Below are positions 15,370 to 22,919 of a DNA stretch of 37,729 nucleotides, one piece after another. The translations under genes were made by a program, and so were the position numbers. Below the pieces are notes generated by a model, which saw only the letters and a program-made list of their open reading frames with translations, was not told the origin of the DNA and made no database searches. The stretch is from Thiocystis violacea. GTDB lineage: Bacteria; Pseudomonadota; Gammaproteobacteria; Chromatiales; Chromatiaceae. The DNA lies in contig NZ_NRRF01000048.1 in the NCBI RefSeq assembly GCF_016583565.1, positions 1-37,729 on the forward strand, in the 5' to 3' direction. Position 1 is the first letter of the stretch. Each line of letters begins with the position of its first letter.

Positions 15370-16376
15370 TTCTTTTTCTCCCCTTGCTCGATCTCGCGGA
15401 CCTTCTCGAAGATCCGGGCGGCGCCCTCCTGTCCGGGCAGGGTGCAGACGCGCCGGGTCGGCTCCATGCCGTGCCGGGTCAGGGATGCCTCGGCGGCCTC
15501 GATGGCGTCCCAGCCCTTGGTGCCGTAGACCGCGACCGGCAGCATGGGCTTGTTGACCTGACCGAAGCGCTCGATGTCGGCGACATAGGTCTTGGCGCGG
15601 CGCGATCCCGGGGTGTCCTGGATGCCGTCGTCGATGGTGAGCTTGCGGGCGCGGCGGATGGTGTCGGCGGGGCGGGTGTCCTTGGGGCAGACCTTGATGC
15701 ACTTGCGGCACTGGACGCAGGACCAGAGCCCCTGGTCGATGGCGGCCTGGTCGCGGATGCCGCGGAAGTTGTCGCGGGCGTCGATGGAGAAGCGATAGGC
15801 CTTGGCGAAGGTCAGGGGGCCGGCGTAGTCGGGGTCGGCCTGGACCGAGGAGCAGGCGGAGTAGCAGGCGCCGCAGAGGATGCAGTCGGTCAGGTAGTCG
15901 AAGCTGTTGAGCTCGTCCTGCGACATGAGCGATTCCTGCTCCAGGGCCTGCGGGATGCGCTCGGGGTTCTCGATCAGGTAGGGGTGCATCTTGGCCAGCT
16001 TGTCGATGACCGGGTCGATGTCCACGACCAGGTCGCGCAGGATCGGCAGGTTCGCCATGGGCGTGATGGTGACCGAGCCCTTGCCGAAGTCCTTGAGGAT
16101 GGGCAGCAGCTGGGTGCTGCAGGCGAGCACCGACCTCCCGTTCACGCGCACCGTGCAGGAGCCGCAGATGGCGGAGCGGCAGAAGGCGCGGAAGGTGAGG
16201 CTGCTGTCCTGATCGTCCTTGATCTTGCGCAGCGCCGCGAGCACGGTCATGCCGGTTTCGACGGTCAGCTTGAAGTTGTCGAAATAGGGTGAGCGGTCAT
16301 GACCCGGCGTGAAGCGCTGGACCCGGATGTTGGCGAGCAGGCTCTCGCGCTTGGGGGTGATCTTGCCAGTTGTCAT
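15366..16376 (-). CDS. sdhB: Succinate dehydrogenase/fumarate reductase iron-sulfur subunit
   Basis: A 336-residue protein with the three cluster motifs of SdhB/FrdB: the [2Fe-2S] loop CRSAICGSCTVRVNG with a later Cys (SVLAC), the [4Fe-4S] motif CILCGACYSAC, and the motif CVQCRKCIKVCP. It is about 80-100 residues longer than SdhB of types A-D; the extra part is a C-terminal extension of the kind seen in type-E enzymes, where SdhB contacts the CCG subunit. GGAGG precedes the ATG by about six bases. The gene follows sdhA after a 160-bp gap filled by a family B palindromic repeat, and overlaps sdhE by four bases. Confidence 0.93.
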   Translation of the reverse strand: MTTGKITPKRESLLANIRVQRFTPGHDRSPYFDNFKLTVETGMTVLAALRKIKDDQDSSLTFRAFCRSAICGSCTVRVNGRSVLACSTQLLPILKDFGKGSVTITPMANLPILRDLVVDIDPVIDKLAKMHPYLIENPERIPQALEQESLMSQDELNSFDYLTDCILCGACYSACSSVQADPDYAGPLTFAKAYRFSIDARDNFRGIRDQAAIDQGLWSCVQCRKCIKVCPKDTRPADTIRRARKLTIDDGIQDTPGSRRAKTYVADIERFGQVNKPMLPVAVYGTKGWDAIEAAEASLTRHGMEPTRRVCTLPGQEGAARIFEKVREIEQGEKKK

Positions 16377-16403
16377 CGTGGGCCTCCGGCGGGAGCCGTC
16401 ATG

Positions 16404-16523
16404 CGTAGGATGGGCAAAGCCCGCGCCTCGCCGCCGATGATGGGCTCGGGCGCTGGGCGGGCGTGCCCATCCTTCAGACTCCGGGCGGCGAGGATGGGCA
16501 CGCTACGCTTTGCCCATCCTACG
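16404..16523. repeat. Palindromic repeat family B inside the sdh operon
   Basis: An outer perfect 17-bp inverted repeat, CGTAGGATGGGCAAAGC at 16404-16420 and GCTTTGCCCATCCTACG at 16507-16523, encloses a perfect 13-bp pair GCGTGCCCATCCT / AGGATGGGCACGC. The RNA could form two successive hairpins. It occupies most of the sdhA-sdhB gap and so would lie within the mRNA. Confidence 0.85.
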
Positions 16524-16536
16524 GGTGTGGGCGTGA

Positions 16537-18228
16537 TCAATAGGTTCTGGCCTCGGGCTGGAATCGGGTAATGACCACCGGCTCGAAGCGCAGCTCGGGC
16601 CGGTCGCCCGGACCCCGCACCGCGACGGTGTGCTTCAGCCAGTTGGCGTCGTCGCGCTCCGGATGGTCCTCGCGTGAATGGGCGCCGCGCGACTCGGTGC
16701 GGGCGAGGGCGCCCAGGGCGACGGTCTCCGCCAGCGTGAGCATGTTGCGCAGCTCCAGGGCGGCGAGCATCTCGGTGTTGAAGATCGCGCTGCGGTCCGT
16801 GACCATGAGCTTGCGGTAGCGGTCCTTGAGTTCCTCCAGGTCGGCGAGGGCCGAGTCCAGCCCCGCGGCGTCGCGATAGATGCCGGCCTTCTCGGACATG
16901 ACCCGGCCGAGCGTTCGGCGGATGCCCGCCACGGTCTCCTTGCCATCGCCTTCCATCAGCTCCTTGAGGCAGGTCTCGGCCTCGGCGAAGGCGCTGTCGG
17001 GCATGGGGCCGAGCTTGGTGCGGCGGGCATACTCGACTGCATGACGGCCGGCGCGGCGGCCGAAGACCAGGATGTCCAGCAGCGAGTTGCCGCCGAGCCG
17101 ATTGGCGCCGTGGACGGAGACGCAGGCCGCCTCGCCGGCGGCGTAGACGCCCTCGATGGGAGTGCAGCCGTTGATGTCGGTATGCACGCCGCCCATGGAG
17201 TAGTGGGCGGTAGGCTTGATCGGGATGGGCTCCTCGACCGGGTCGACGCCCTCGAAGTCGATGCACAGCTGACGGATCTGCGGCAGGCGCTCCAGGATGC
17301 GCTCGCGCCCCAGGTGGGTCAGGTCCAGGAAGGCCTCGTCGTCCGGTCCGCCGCGGCCCTCGCGCACCTCGGTCTCGATGGCGCGGGAGACCAGATCGCG
17401 TGGCCCAAGCTCCATCTTGTCCGGGGCATAGCGCTCCATGAAGCGTTCACCGAGCCCGTTGAGCAGGTAGCCGCCCTCGCCGCGCGCCCCCTCGGTCACC
17501 AGGATGCCGCTGCGGCGCAGCCCGGTCGGGTGGAATTGGATGAACTCCATGTCCTTGAGCGGCAGCCCGGCGCGGTAGGCGATGGCCGAGCCGTCGCCGG
17601 TGTTGCCGTAGGCGTTGGAGGTGCGGGTCCAGTAGATTCGTCCGTGTCCGCCGGTGGCCAGGATCACCGCCTTGGCCTGGATGGTGTGCAGCCGGCCGGT
17701 GCGCAGGTTGTAGGCATTGACGCCCATGCAGCGCTGGCCGTCGTGGATGAGGTTGAGGGTCACCCACTCGTTGAAGTAGTCGACGCCGTGCCGCAGGCCC
17801 TGCTCGTAGAGGGTGTGCAGCATGATGTGTCCGACCTTGTCCGCGGCATAGCAGGCACGCGGCTTGGACGCTCCACCGAAGGGGCGTTGGGCGATGCGCC
17901 CGTCCTCCGTCCGATAGAAGGGTGCCCCCCAGTGCTCCAGCTCACGCACCACGTCCGGCGCCTCGCGGCACATCAGCTCGGCGGCGTCCTGGTCGGCGAG
18001 GTAGTCCGAGCCCTTGACGGTGTCGAACCAGTGCTCTTCCCAGGTGTCGCTGGGGTCGCGATTGCCGAGCGCGGCGTTGACGCCGCCCTGAGCCGCGCCG
18101 GTGTGCGAGCGGGTCGGATAGACCTTGGTGAGGACCGCGACGTGCAGATCCTCCTCGAGCCGGGATTCCAGCGCGGCGTAGAGCCCGGCACCTCCGGATC
18201 CGACGATCAGGATGTCGTAGGTCAACAT
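16537..18228 (-). CDS. sdhA: Succinate dehydrogenase/fumarate reductase flavoprotein subunit
   Basis: A 563-residue flavoprotein. It has the FAD dinucleotide motif DILIVGSGGAGLYAALES at the N-terminus, the covalent-FAD motif RSHTGAAQGG (His about 45), the substrate-site motif HPTGLRRSG, the catalytic Arg segment GPRDLVSRAIE, AHYSMGGVHTD, and HGANRLGGNSLLDILVFGR near the C-terminal part of the FAD domain. All catalytic residues expected in SdhA/FrdA are visible, so it should interconvert succinate and fumarate. The direction in vivo cannot be read from the sequence. The start at 18228 sits immediately before the FAD motif; an in-frame ATG at 18306 would add 26 residues without family similarity. 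It is divergent from korA. Confidence 0.94.
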   Translation of the reverse strand: MLTYDILIVGSGGAGLYAALESRLEEDLHVAVLTKVYPTRSHTGAAQGGVNAALGNRDPSDTWEEHWFDTVKGSDYLADQDAAELMCREAPDVVRELEHWGAPFYRTEDGRIAQRPFGGASKPRACYAADKVGHIMLHTLYEQGLRHGVDYFNEWVTLNLIHDGQRCMGVNAYNLRTGRLHTIQAKAVILATGGHGRIYWTRTSNAYGNTGDGSAIAYRAGLPLKDMEFIQFHPTGLRRSGILVTEGARGEGGYLLNGLGERFMERYAPDKMELGPRDLVSRAIETEVREGRGGPDDEAFLDLTHLGRERILERLPQIRQLCIDFEGVDPVEEPIPIKPTAHYSMGGVHTDINGCTPIEGVYAAGEAACVSVHGANRLGGNSLLDILVFGRRAGRHAVEYARRTKLGPMPDSAFAEAETCLKELMEGDGKETVAGIRRTLGRVMSEKAGIYRDAAGLDSALADLEELKDRYRKLMVTDRSAIFNTEMLAALELRNMLTLAETVALGALARTESRGAHSREDHPERDDANWLKHTVAVRGPGDRPELRFEPVVITRFQPEARTY

Positions 18229-18795
18229 GGCTTGGTCGCTGCGATCGCAGTGCGTGCGCGTGGCCGCGCGGGGTTGGTCGGACTGTCCTCCCCGGCCATC
18301 CGCCATCTCGCGTGGGGCCGGCCTCGGGTTTGTGGGGCGCTTCTCCGAGCTCCCTCGGGCGCTTATACTTCCCTAAAATAAATCAATATTCAATATAGCT
18401 AATAGCGGAATTCCACGCGCCAGGCGTCAGTTGCCCCTTCGACGACATGTGCGCCTGCGCTAGGTCAAAGCGTTGTTTTTCTGCGCCTTTGACGGGGTTG
18501 CGCTGGATGGTCTGTCTGGGATAGAGAGGGACCTCAGTCAGACGGTTCCGATGGGCACCAGGCGATCTGGGCGCGTGCTTCATGTCCTTTGTCAGGCCGG
18601 GTTGCCCGCGCGGTGCCGTATCGGGTCGGTCCCCGAGTCAGCCCATCCCCGCGGCTCGCGGTCGGTCACAGGGACCCGTCCGCCGTCGGAGCGACCCACA
18701 CAGGTCTTTTCTCGGCCCTCGACCGGCGACGGAACCGCCGGCGCGGCGGTCGTCACCTCTAGCGATCCCGGCGTGTCCGGGTCAGGACGTCTCCA
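18229..18795. promoter_or_regulatory. Divergent intergenic region between sdhA and korA
   Basis: These 567 bases hold no gene that I can support. An AT-rich block at about 18365-18412 (TAAAATAAATCAATATTCAA and flanks) contrasts with the GC-rich surroundings and is the best candidate for promoters. An interrupted inverted repeat lies at 18464-18493. The korA TTG start at 18796 has AGGA about nine bases upstream. No known riboswitch was recognised. Confidence 0.4.
18464..18493. promoter_or_regulatory. Inverted repeat GTCAAAGCG...CGCCTTTGAC, possible operator or leader hairpin
   Basis: GTCAAAGCG (18465-18473) and CGCCTTTGAC (18484-18493) are inverted copies apart from one extra C, with an 11-base T-rich spacer. 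It lies between the AT-rich block and korA. It could be a binding site for a dimeric regulator or a hairpin; no factor can be named. Confidence 0.3.
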
Positions 18796-20724
18796 TTGAC
18801 CACAGCCACACAAGCGGCCAGCGCGGCCAGGGCGCGGGCGAGCGCCGGGCGCGAGGCCAAGATCCTCAGGGAGCACATCGTCGAGATCGTCAGCGACTCG
18901 GGCGAGGGTGCCCAGAAATGCGGCCAGACCTTCGGGACGGTGAGCGCCAAGATGGGCAACGGGGTCTGGACGGTCGAGATCATCCCGGCCGAGATCCAAC
19001 CGCCCGCGCGCTCGCCGGCCGGCGCCAGCGGTATCCGCATCCGCTTCGCCTCGCATGCCGTGACCAACATGGGCGACGAGGCGGACCTGGTCGTCGCCTT
19101 CAACGAGCAGGTGCTCTACTCGCGCATCGTCAATGGCGCCTACCGCGAGGGCACCCTGGTGCTGCTGGAGAGCAAGTGGCGCGACGACCCGGTCCCGGAG
19201 ATCCGCGAGCAATACGCCAAGGCGGTCGTCGAGCTGCGCGAGAACGGCCTGAGCGTGCATGAACTGCCGATCGAGCAGGCCTGTCTCGCCATCATGTCCA
19301 ATCCGCGCCGCGGCAAGAACATGTTCGTGCTGGGGATGCTCTGCTATCTCTACTCGCGCGACCTGGACCGCGCCAAGGAGGAGATCGCCATCGCCTTCAA
19401 GCGCAAGGGCGCGGAGGTGATCGGCCTCAATCACCAGCTGTTCGACGCCGGCCATGCCTTCGCCGCGGAGCAGCTGGATTTTCGCTTCGCCGTGGCGCCG
19501 CAGCCGCCGGAGGCGCTGGCAGGCAAGCGTTTCATCGTGACCAACGGCAACCAGGCGGTCGCCCTGGGCGTCATGGCCTCGGGCATGGAGCTGGTCTCCA
19601 TGTATCCCATCACGCCGGCGACCTCGGCCTCGCACTATCTCGCCGATGTCTATCATCAGGTCGGCGGCTTCGTGCACCAGGCGGAGGACGAGATCGCCGC
19701 CATCGGCTTCGCCATTGGCGCCTCCTACGCCGGCAAGACGGCCTGCACCATCACCTCGGGTCCGGGGCTGGCGCTCAAGACCGAGATGCTGGCGCTCGCG
19801 GTGATGGCCGAGGTGCCCCTGGTGCTGGTCGACGTGCAGCGCGGCGGGCCGTCCACCGGTCTGCCGACCAAGGTGGAGCAGGGCGATCTGCTGGCGGTGC
19901 TCTATGGCGAGCCGGGCGATGCGCCCAAGGTGGTGCTGGCTGCGGCGACCATCGAGGAGTGTCTGCTCTTCGTCATCATGGCCCGGCGCCTGGCCGAGAC
20001 CTTCCGCACGCCCGTGGTGCTGCTGACCGATGCCAATCTGGCGACCGGCGTGCAGCCCTATCCGCGCCCCGAGCCGAGCGCCGAGTGGTTGGCCCCGCCG
20101 ATCGATCAGTCGGACTGGAGCGAGGAGGTGCCGCCCTACAACTGGGATCCGCGCACCGGGCTCTCGCCGCGGCCGATTCCGGGCATGCCCGGCGGTCAGT
20201 ACATCCTCACCGGCCTGGCGCACACCTGCCAGAGCAAGGTGGCCTACGACTCGGACTCCAACCAGCTCAGCTCGGAGATGCGCAGCCGCAAGCTCGCGGC
20301 GCTCGCGAGCACGCTCAAGCCGCCGAGCGTGCACGGCGGGGAGGACGGCGATCTCTTGCTGGTCGGCTGGGGCTCGACGCTCGGCGCCATCGAGGAGGCG
20401 GTGGAGCGGGCGCGCGGGGAGGGGCTGGCCGTGTCCTCGCTGCACCTGCGCTTTCTCTCGCCGCTGGAGCCCGGGCTCAAGGAGATCTTCGCGCGCTTCC
20501 GTCGCATCATGACCGTCGAGATCAACTACAGCGACGACCCCAAGGCGCCGCTGATCAACGCCGATACGCGCCGCTATGCCCAGCTCGCCATGCTGTTGCG
20601 CGCGCAGACCCTGGTAGACGTGGACTGCTGGTCCGTGGTCTATGGGCACCCGCTTCAGCCGGGGATGATCCATGGGGTGATTCGCGAGCGGCTTGCCGCC
20701 ATCGACAACGCAGGAGACGCCTGA
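18796..20724 (+). CDS. korA: 2-oxoacid:ferredoxin oxidoreductase, fused gamma-alpha subunit (KorA type)
   Basis: A 642-residue protein. Residues about 1-230 form the gamma domain (SDSGEGAQKCGQTFG; SHAVTNMGDEADLVVAFNEQ), joined to the alpha/Pyr domain with SMYPITPATSASHYLADVY, HQAEDEIAAIGFAIGAS and TSGPGLALKTEM, then domain II. The gamma-alpha fusion with a separate beta subunit is typical of two-subunit 2-oxoglutarate:ferredoxin oxidoreductases. These interconvert 2-oxoglutarate plus CoA with succinyl-CoA plus CO2 and reduced ferredoxin. The substrate is inferred from this layout and from the neighbouring sdh genes. TTG is the only start that includes the whole gamma domain, with AGGA upstream. 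The gene overlaps korB by one base. Confidence 0.9.
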   Translation: MTTATQAASAARARASAGREAKILREHIVEIVSDSGEGAQKCGQTFGTVSAKMGNGVWTVEIIPAEIQPPARSPAGASGIRIRFASHAVTNMGDEADLVVAFNEQVLYSRIVNGAYREGTLVLLESKWRDDPVPEIREQYAKAVVELRENGLSVHELPIEQACLAIMSNPRRGKNMFVLGMLCYLYSRDLDRAKEEIAIAFKRKGAEVIGLNHQLFDAGHAFAAEQLDFRFAVAPQPPEALAGKRFIVTNGNQAVALGVMASGMELVSMYPITPATSASHYLADVYHQVGGFVHQAEDEIAAIGFAIGASYAGKTACTITSGPGLALKTEMLALAVMAEVPLVLVDVQRGGPSTGLPTKVEQGDLLAVLYGEPGDAPKVVLAAATIEECLLFVIMARRLAETFRTPVVLLTDANLATGVQPYPRPEPSAEWLAPPIDQSDWSEEVPPYNWDPRTGLSPRPIPGMPGGQYILTGLAHTCQSKVAYDSDSNQLSSEMRSRKLAALASTLKPPSVHGGEDGDLLLVGWGSTLGAIEEAVERARGEGLAVSSLHLRFLSPLEPGLKEIFARFRRIMTVEINYSDDPKAPLINADTRRYAQLAMLLRAQTLVDVDCWSVVYGHPLQPGMIHGVIRERLAAIDNAGDA

Positions 20725-21677
20725 TGTTCGGACTCAAGGCCGATTGGTCGCACGAGGTCTTCGACCGTTACTTCACCATTGGCGACTACGCGGGTGGCGA
20801 GGCACGCTGGTGCCCGGGGTGCGGCGATCACGCCGTGCTCAATGCCGCCCAGCGCGTGCTACGCGACGAGCAGCAGAAGCCGGAGCTGTCCGTGTGCGTG
20901 TCTGGTATCGGCTGTTCCAGCCGCATGCCGCACTACATGGGTACCTATGGCTTCCATGGTCTGCACGGCCGCGCGCTGCCGGTCGCCTGCGGCATCAAGT
21001 CGCGGCGCCCGGAGCTGGATGTCTGGGTGGCGACGGGTGACGGCGACTGCTTCTCGATCGGGACCGGGCACTGGATCCACGCCATCCGCTACAACATGAA
21101 CATGGTGGTGATGGCCTTCGACAACGCCATCTACGGTCTGACCAAGGCGCAGACCTCGCCGACCACGCCCACGGGCTTCAAGACCAACACCCACCCGACC
21201 GGCGCCATCATCGCCCCGCACAATCCGCTGACCATCACCCTGGGGATCACCAACGCCTCCTTCGTCGCCCAGGTCGTGGACTGGAATCCGCCGCTGCTCT
21301 ACGAGACGCTCAAGGCGGCCTATCGCCATCGCGGGACCAGCTTCGTGCGCATCATCCAGCGCTGCCCGGTCTATTCGGACAAGTTCATCAAGGAGCTGCA
21401 GGGCGACCCCTCGCGCTTTCTGGTGCTGGAGCACGAGCGGGGGATTGCGCTGGACGAGAGTGTTCCGCGCCAGTTCCCGCAGCGGGTTCGGCACGACCCC
21501 TCGGACCTCGGGCGCGCCTTCCAGATCGCCGCCGACACCAGCCGGCTGCCGCTCGGGCTGCTCTATTACAACCCCGCCGCACCCTGTTACGAAGACCTCT
21601 CCAGCCAGGGGGCGGACCTGACGCCGCGGCAGCGCCTGGCGGGGCTCGAGACGGTGTTGGATCGGTTGACGATTTAG
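20724..21677 (+). CDS. korB: 2-oxoacid:ferredoxin oxidoreductase, beta subunit (KorB type)
   Basis: A 317-residue thiamine-diphosphate subunit. It shows the cluster motif WCPGCGDHAVLNA, GIGCSSRMPHYMGTYGFHGL, the Mg-TPP motif ATGDGDCFSIG with the following Asn in AFDNAIYGLTKAQTSPT, and a C-terminal Cys (RCPVYSDKF). All TPP and cluster residues are intact, unlike in the PFOR-like protein of the rnf operon. AGGAG lies seven bases before the ATG, which overlaps the korA stop. Reduced ferredoxin made or used here would connect to Rnf. No separate delta ferredoxin subunit is encoded next to it. Confidence 0.93.
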   Translation: MFGLKADWSHEVFDRYFTIGDYAGGEARWCPGCGDHAVLNAAQRVLRDEQQKPELSVCVSGIGCSSRMPHYMGTYGFHGLHGRALPVACGIKSRRPELDVWVATGDGDCFSIGTGHWIHAIRYNMNMVVMAFDNAIYGLTKAQTSPTTPTGFKTNTHPTGAIIAPHNPLTITLGITNASFVAQVVDWNPPLLYETLKAAYRHRGTSFVRIIQRCPVYSDKFIKELQGDPSRFLVLEHERGIALDESVPRQFPQRVRHDPSDLGRAFQIAADTSRLPLGLLYYNPAAPCYEDLSSQGADLTPRQRLAGLETVLDRLTI

Positions 21678-21706
21678 ACTTCGGTTAGTTGTCAGGTGTC
21701 AGCTCT

Positions 21707-21862
21707 GTAGGATGGGCAAAGCCCGCGCGATGCGCTTCGTTCGGCGCGCCGAAAGTCGATGGGCGTGCCCATCATCCCAGCGCAGAGGCCTGCAAGATGG
21801 GCACGTCCGCCCGGCGTCGAGGTCTCGCACGAACGCGCCGCGCGGACTTTGCCCATCCTACG
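21707..21862. repeat. Palindromic repeat family B, copy downstream of korB
   Basis: GTAGGATGGGCAAAG at 21707-21721 and CTTTGCCCATCCTAC at 21847-21861 form a perfect 15-bp outer inverted repeat, with inner GGGCGTGCCCATC and GATGGGCACG units as in the copy at 16404. It fills most of the gap between korB and the Uma2 gene and could act in transcript end formation. Confidence 0.82.
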
Positions 21863-21952
21863 GGGGCGGGCAGTTGTCAGTTGTCGGTGGCGTGCGCGGG
21901 TGGATTGGGACGCGCGCTGGGGTGGGCTTTCACTCAACGCTGGAGGTGCTTT

Positions 21953-22522
21953 GTGTCGAGTCTCGCGGAGGATCTGATCCATCGGCATCGCTATACCGTG
22001 GATGACTACTACCGCATGGCCGAGAGCGGCATCTTGAGCCCGGATGCCCGGGTTGAATTGATCGAGGGGGAGATCATCGATATGCCGCCGATCGGTGCAC
22101 CACATGCGTCAGCCGTCAATCGATTGCATCAACAATTGCTCGATGCGGTCCATGGTCAGGTCATTGTCCGTGGGCAGAGTCCGGTGCGCTTGGATTCACG
22201 CAACGAGCCCGAGCCGGACATCGCGCTGGTGCGCAATCGATCGGGACACTATCGTGACCGGCACCCAAGCCCGACGGACGTGCTCCTGCTCGTTGAAGTG
22301 GCGGATTCCAGCCTGCGTTACGACCGCGACGTCAAGATGGCGCTCTATGCCCGCTTCGGTATCCCGGAGACCTGGCTGATCAACCTGGCGGACGCGACCC
22401 TGACTGCCTTCCGCGCGCCCGGTGCTGAGGGTTATGCGATGGCCGAACTGCTCGCGACGGACAGACCCATCCCGCTGCCCGGACTCGAGGGTCTGTCGGT
22501 CGATCTTGCGGGTCTGTTCTGA
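21953..22522 (+). CDS. Uma2-family (PD-(D/E)XK-like) protein, complete
   Basis: A 189-residue protein of the Uma2/DUF820 family. It begins with YTVDDYYRMAESGILSPD, then has RVELIEGEIIDMPPIG, the nuclease-like core PEPDIALVR and LLLVEVADSSL, and ends with MALYARFGIPETWLINL. The family has a restriction-endonuclease-like fold; its role is unclear. The GTG at 21953 is chosen because GGAGG lies six bases before it and family similarity starts there. It is convergent with a truncated relative at 22550. Confidence 0.83.
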   Translation: MSSLAEDLIHRHRYTVDDYYRMAESGILSPDARVELIEGEIIDMPPIGAPHASAVNRLHQQLLDAVHGQVIVRGQSPVRLDSRNEPEPDIALVRNRSGHYRDRHPSPTDVLLLVEVADSSLRYDRDVKMALYARFGIPETWLINLADATLTAFRAPGAEGYAMAELLATDRPIPLPGLEGLSVDLAGLF

Positions 22523-22549
22523 GCGGGCGCGCCGTCGGTCTGCGGGGCG

Positions 22550-22876
22550 TTAGGCGCGACGGCGCCAGAGCGCACTGAAATGCTCCGGCGCGCGCGTCAG
22601 GCGCTCTCCGTCGGGGGCATGGCAGATGACGGGCACATCGGGTCGGACGACGGTGTCGTCCGAGAATTCGACCTCGAGCTCGAACAGAACCTCGCAGTGC
22701 GGACAATCATCCAGTGTCTGATCGATCTGTCGGCTGATGCGCATGCTGGCGCGCTGATGCTCGATGCCAGGCGAGGGCGCCATTGCCAGAGGCATTCCCT
22801 GGATCAGCTCCCAGTCGCCCTCCCATTCGCGGTAGTCGCTCAGGCTGTCGTGCTCGATCCCCCGCGGTCGCGGCAT
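22550..22876 (-). pseudogene. Uma2-family gene, truncated C-terminal half
   Basis: The 108-residue product carries the N-terminal half of an Uma2 protein: YREWEGDWELIQGMPLAM, then HQRASMRISRQIDQTL, and VVRPDVPVICHAPDGERL, which contains the PD motif. It breaks off after RAPEHF with an unrelated tail, before the family's xVEV segment and the helix that follows. Complete members are about 180-200 residues. The start has GAGGAG seven bases upstream, so the 5' end is intact. It may be expressed as a fragment but should lack the full active site. Confidence 0.6.
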
Positions 22877-22919
22877 GTCCGGTCTCCTCTCATCGCTTGG
22901 CTGCATTCAGGATCGGACA

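Noticed and set aside
18383..18583. 66-codon minus-strand ORF in the sdhA-korA region
   Set aside because: No family resemblance, no ribosome-binding site, and it overlaps the AT-rich probable promoter block.
18592..20673. Minus-strand open frame of 693 codons opposite korA
   Set aside because: Histidine/arginine-rich antisense translation; korA has all family motifs.
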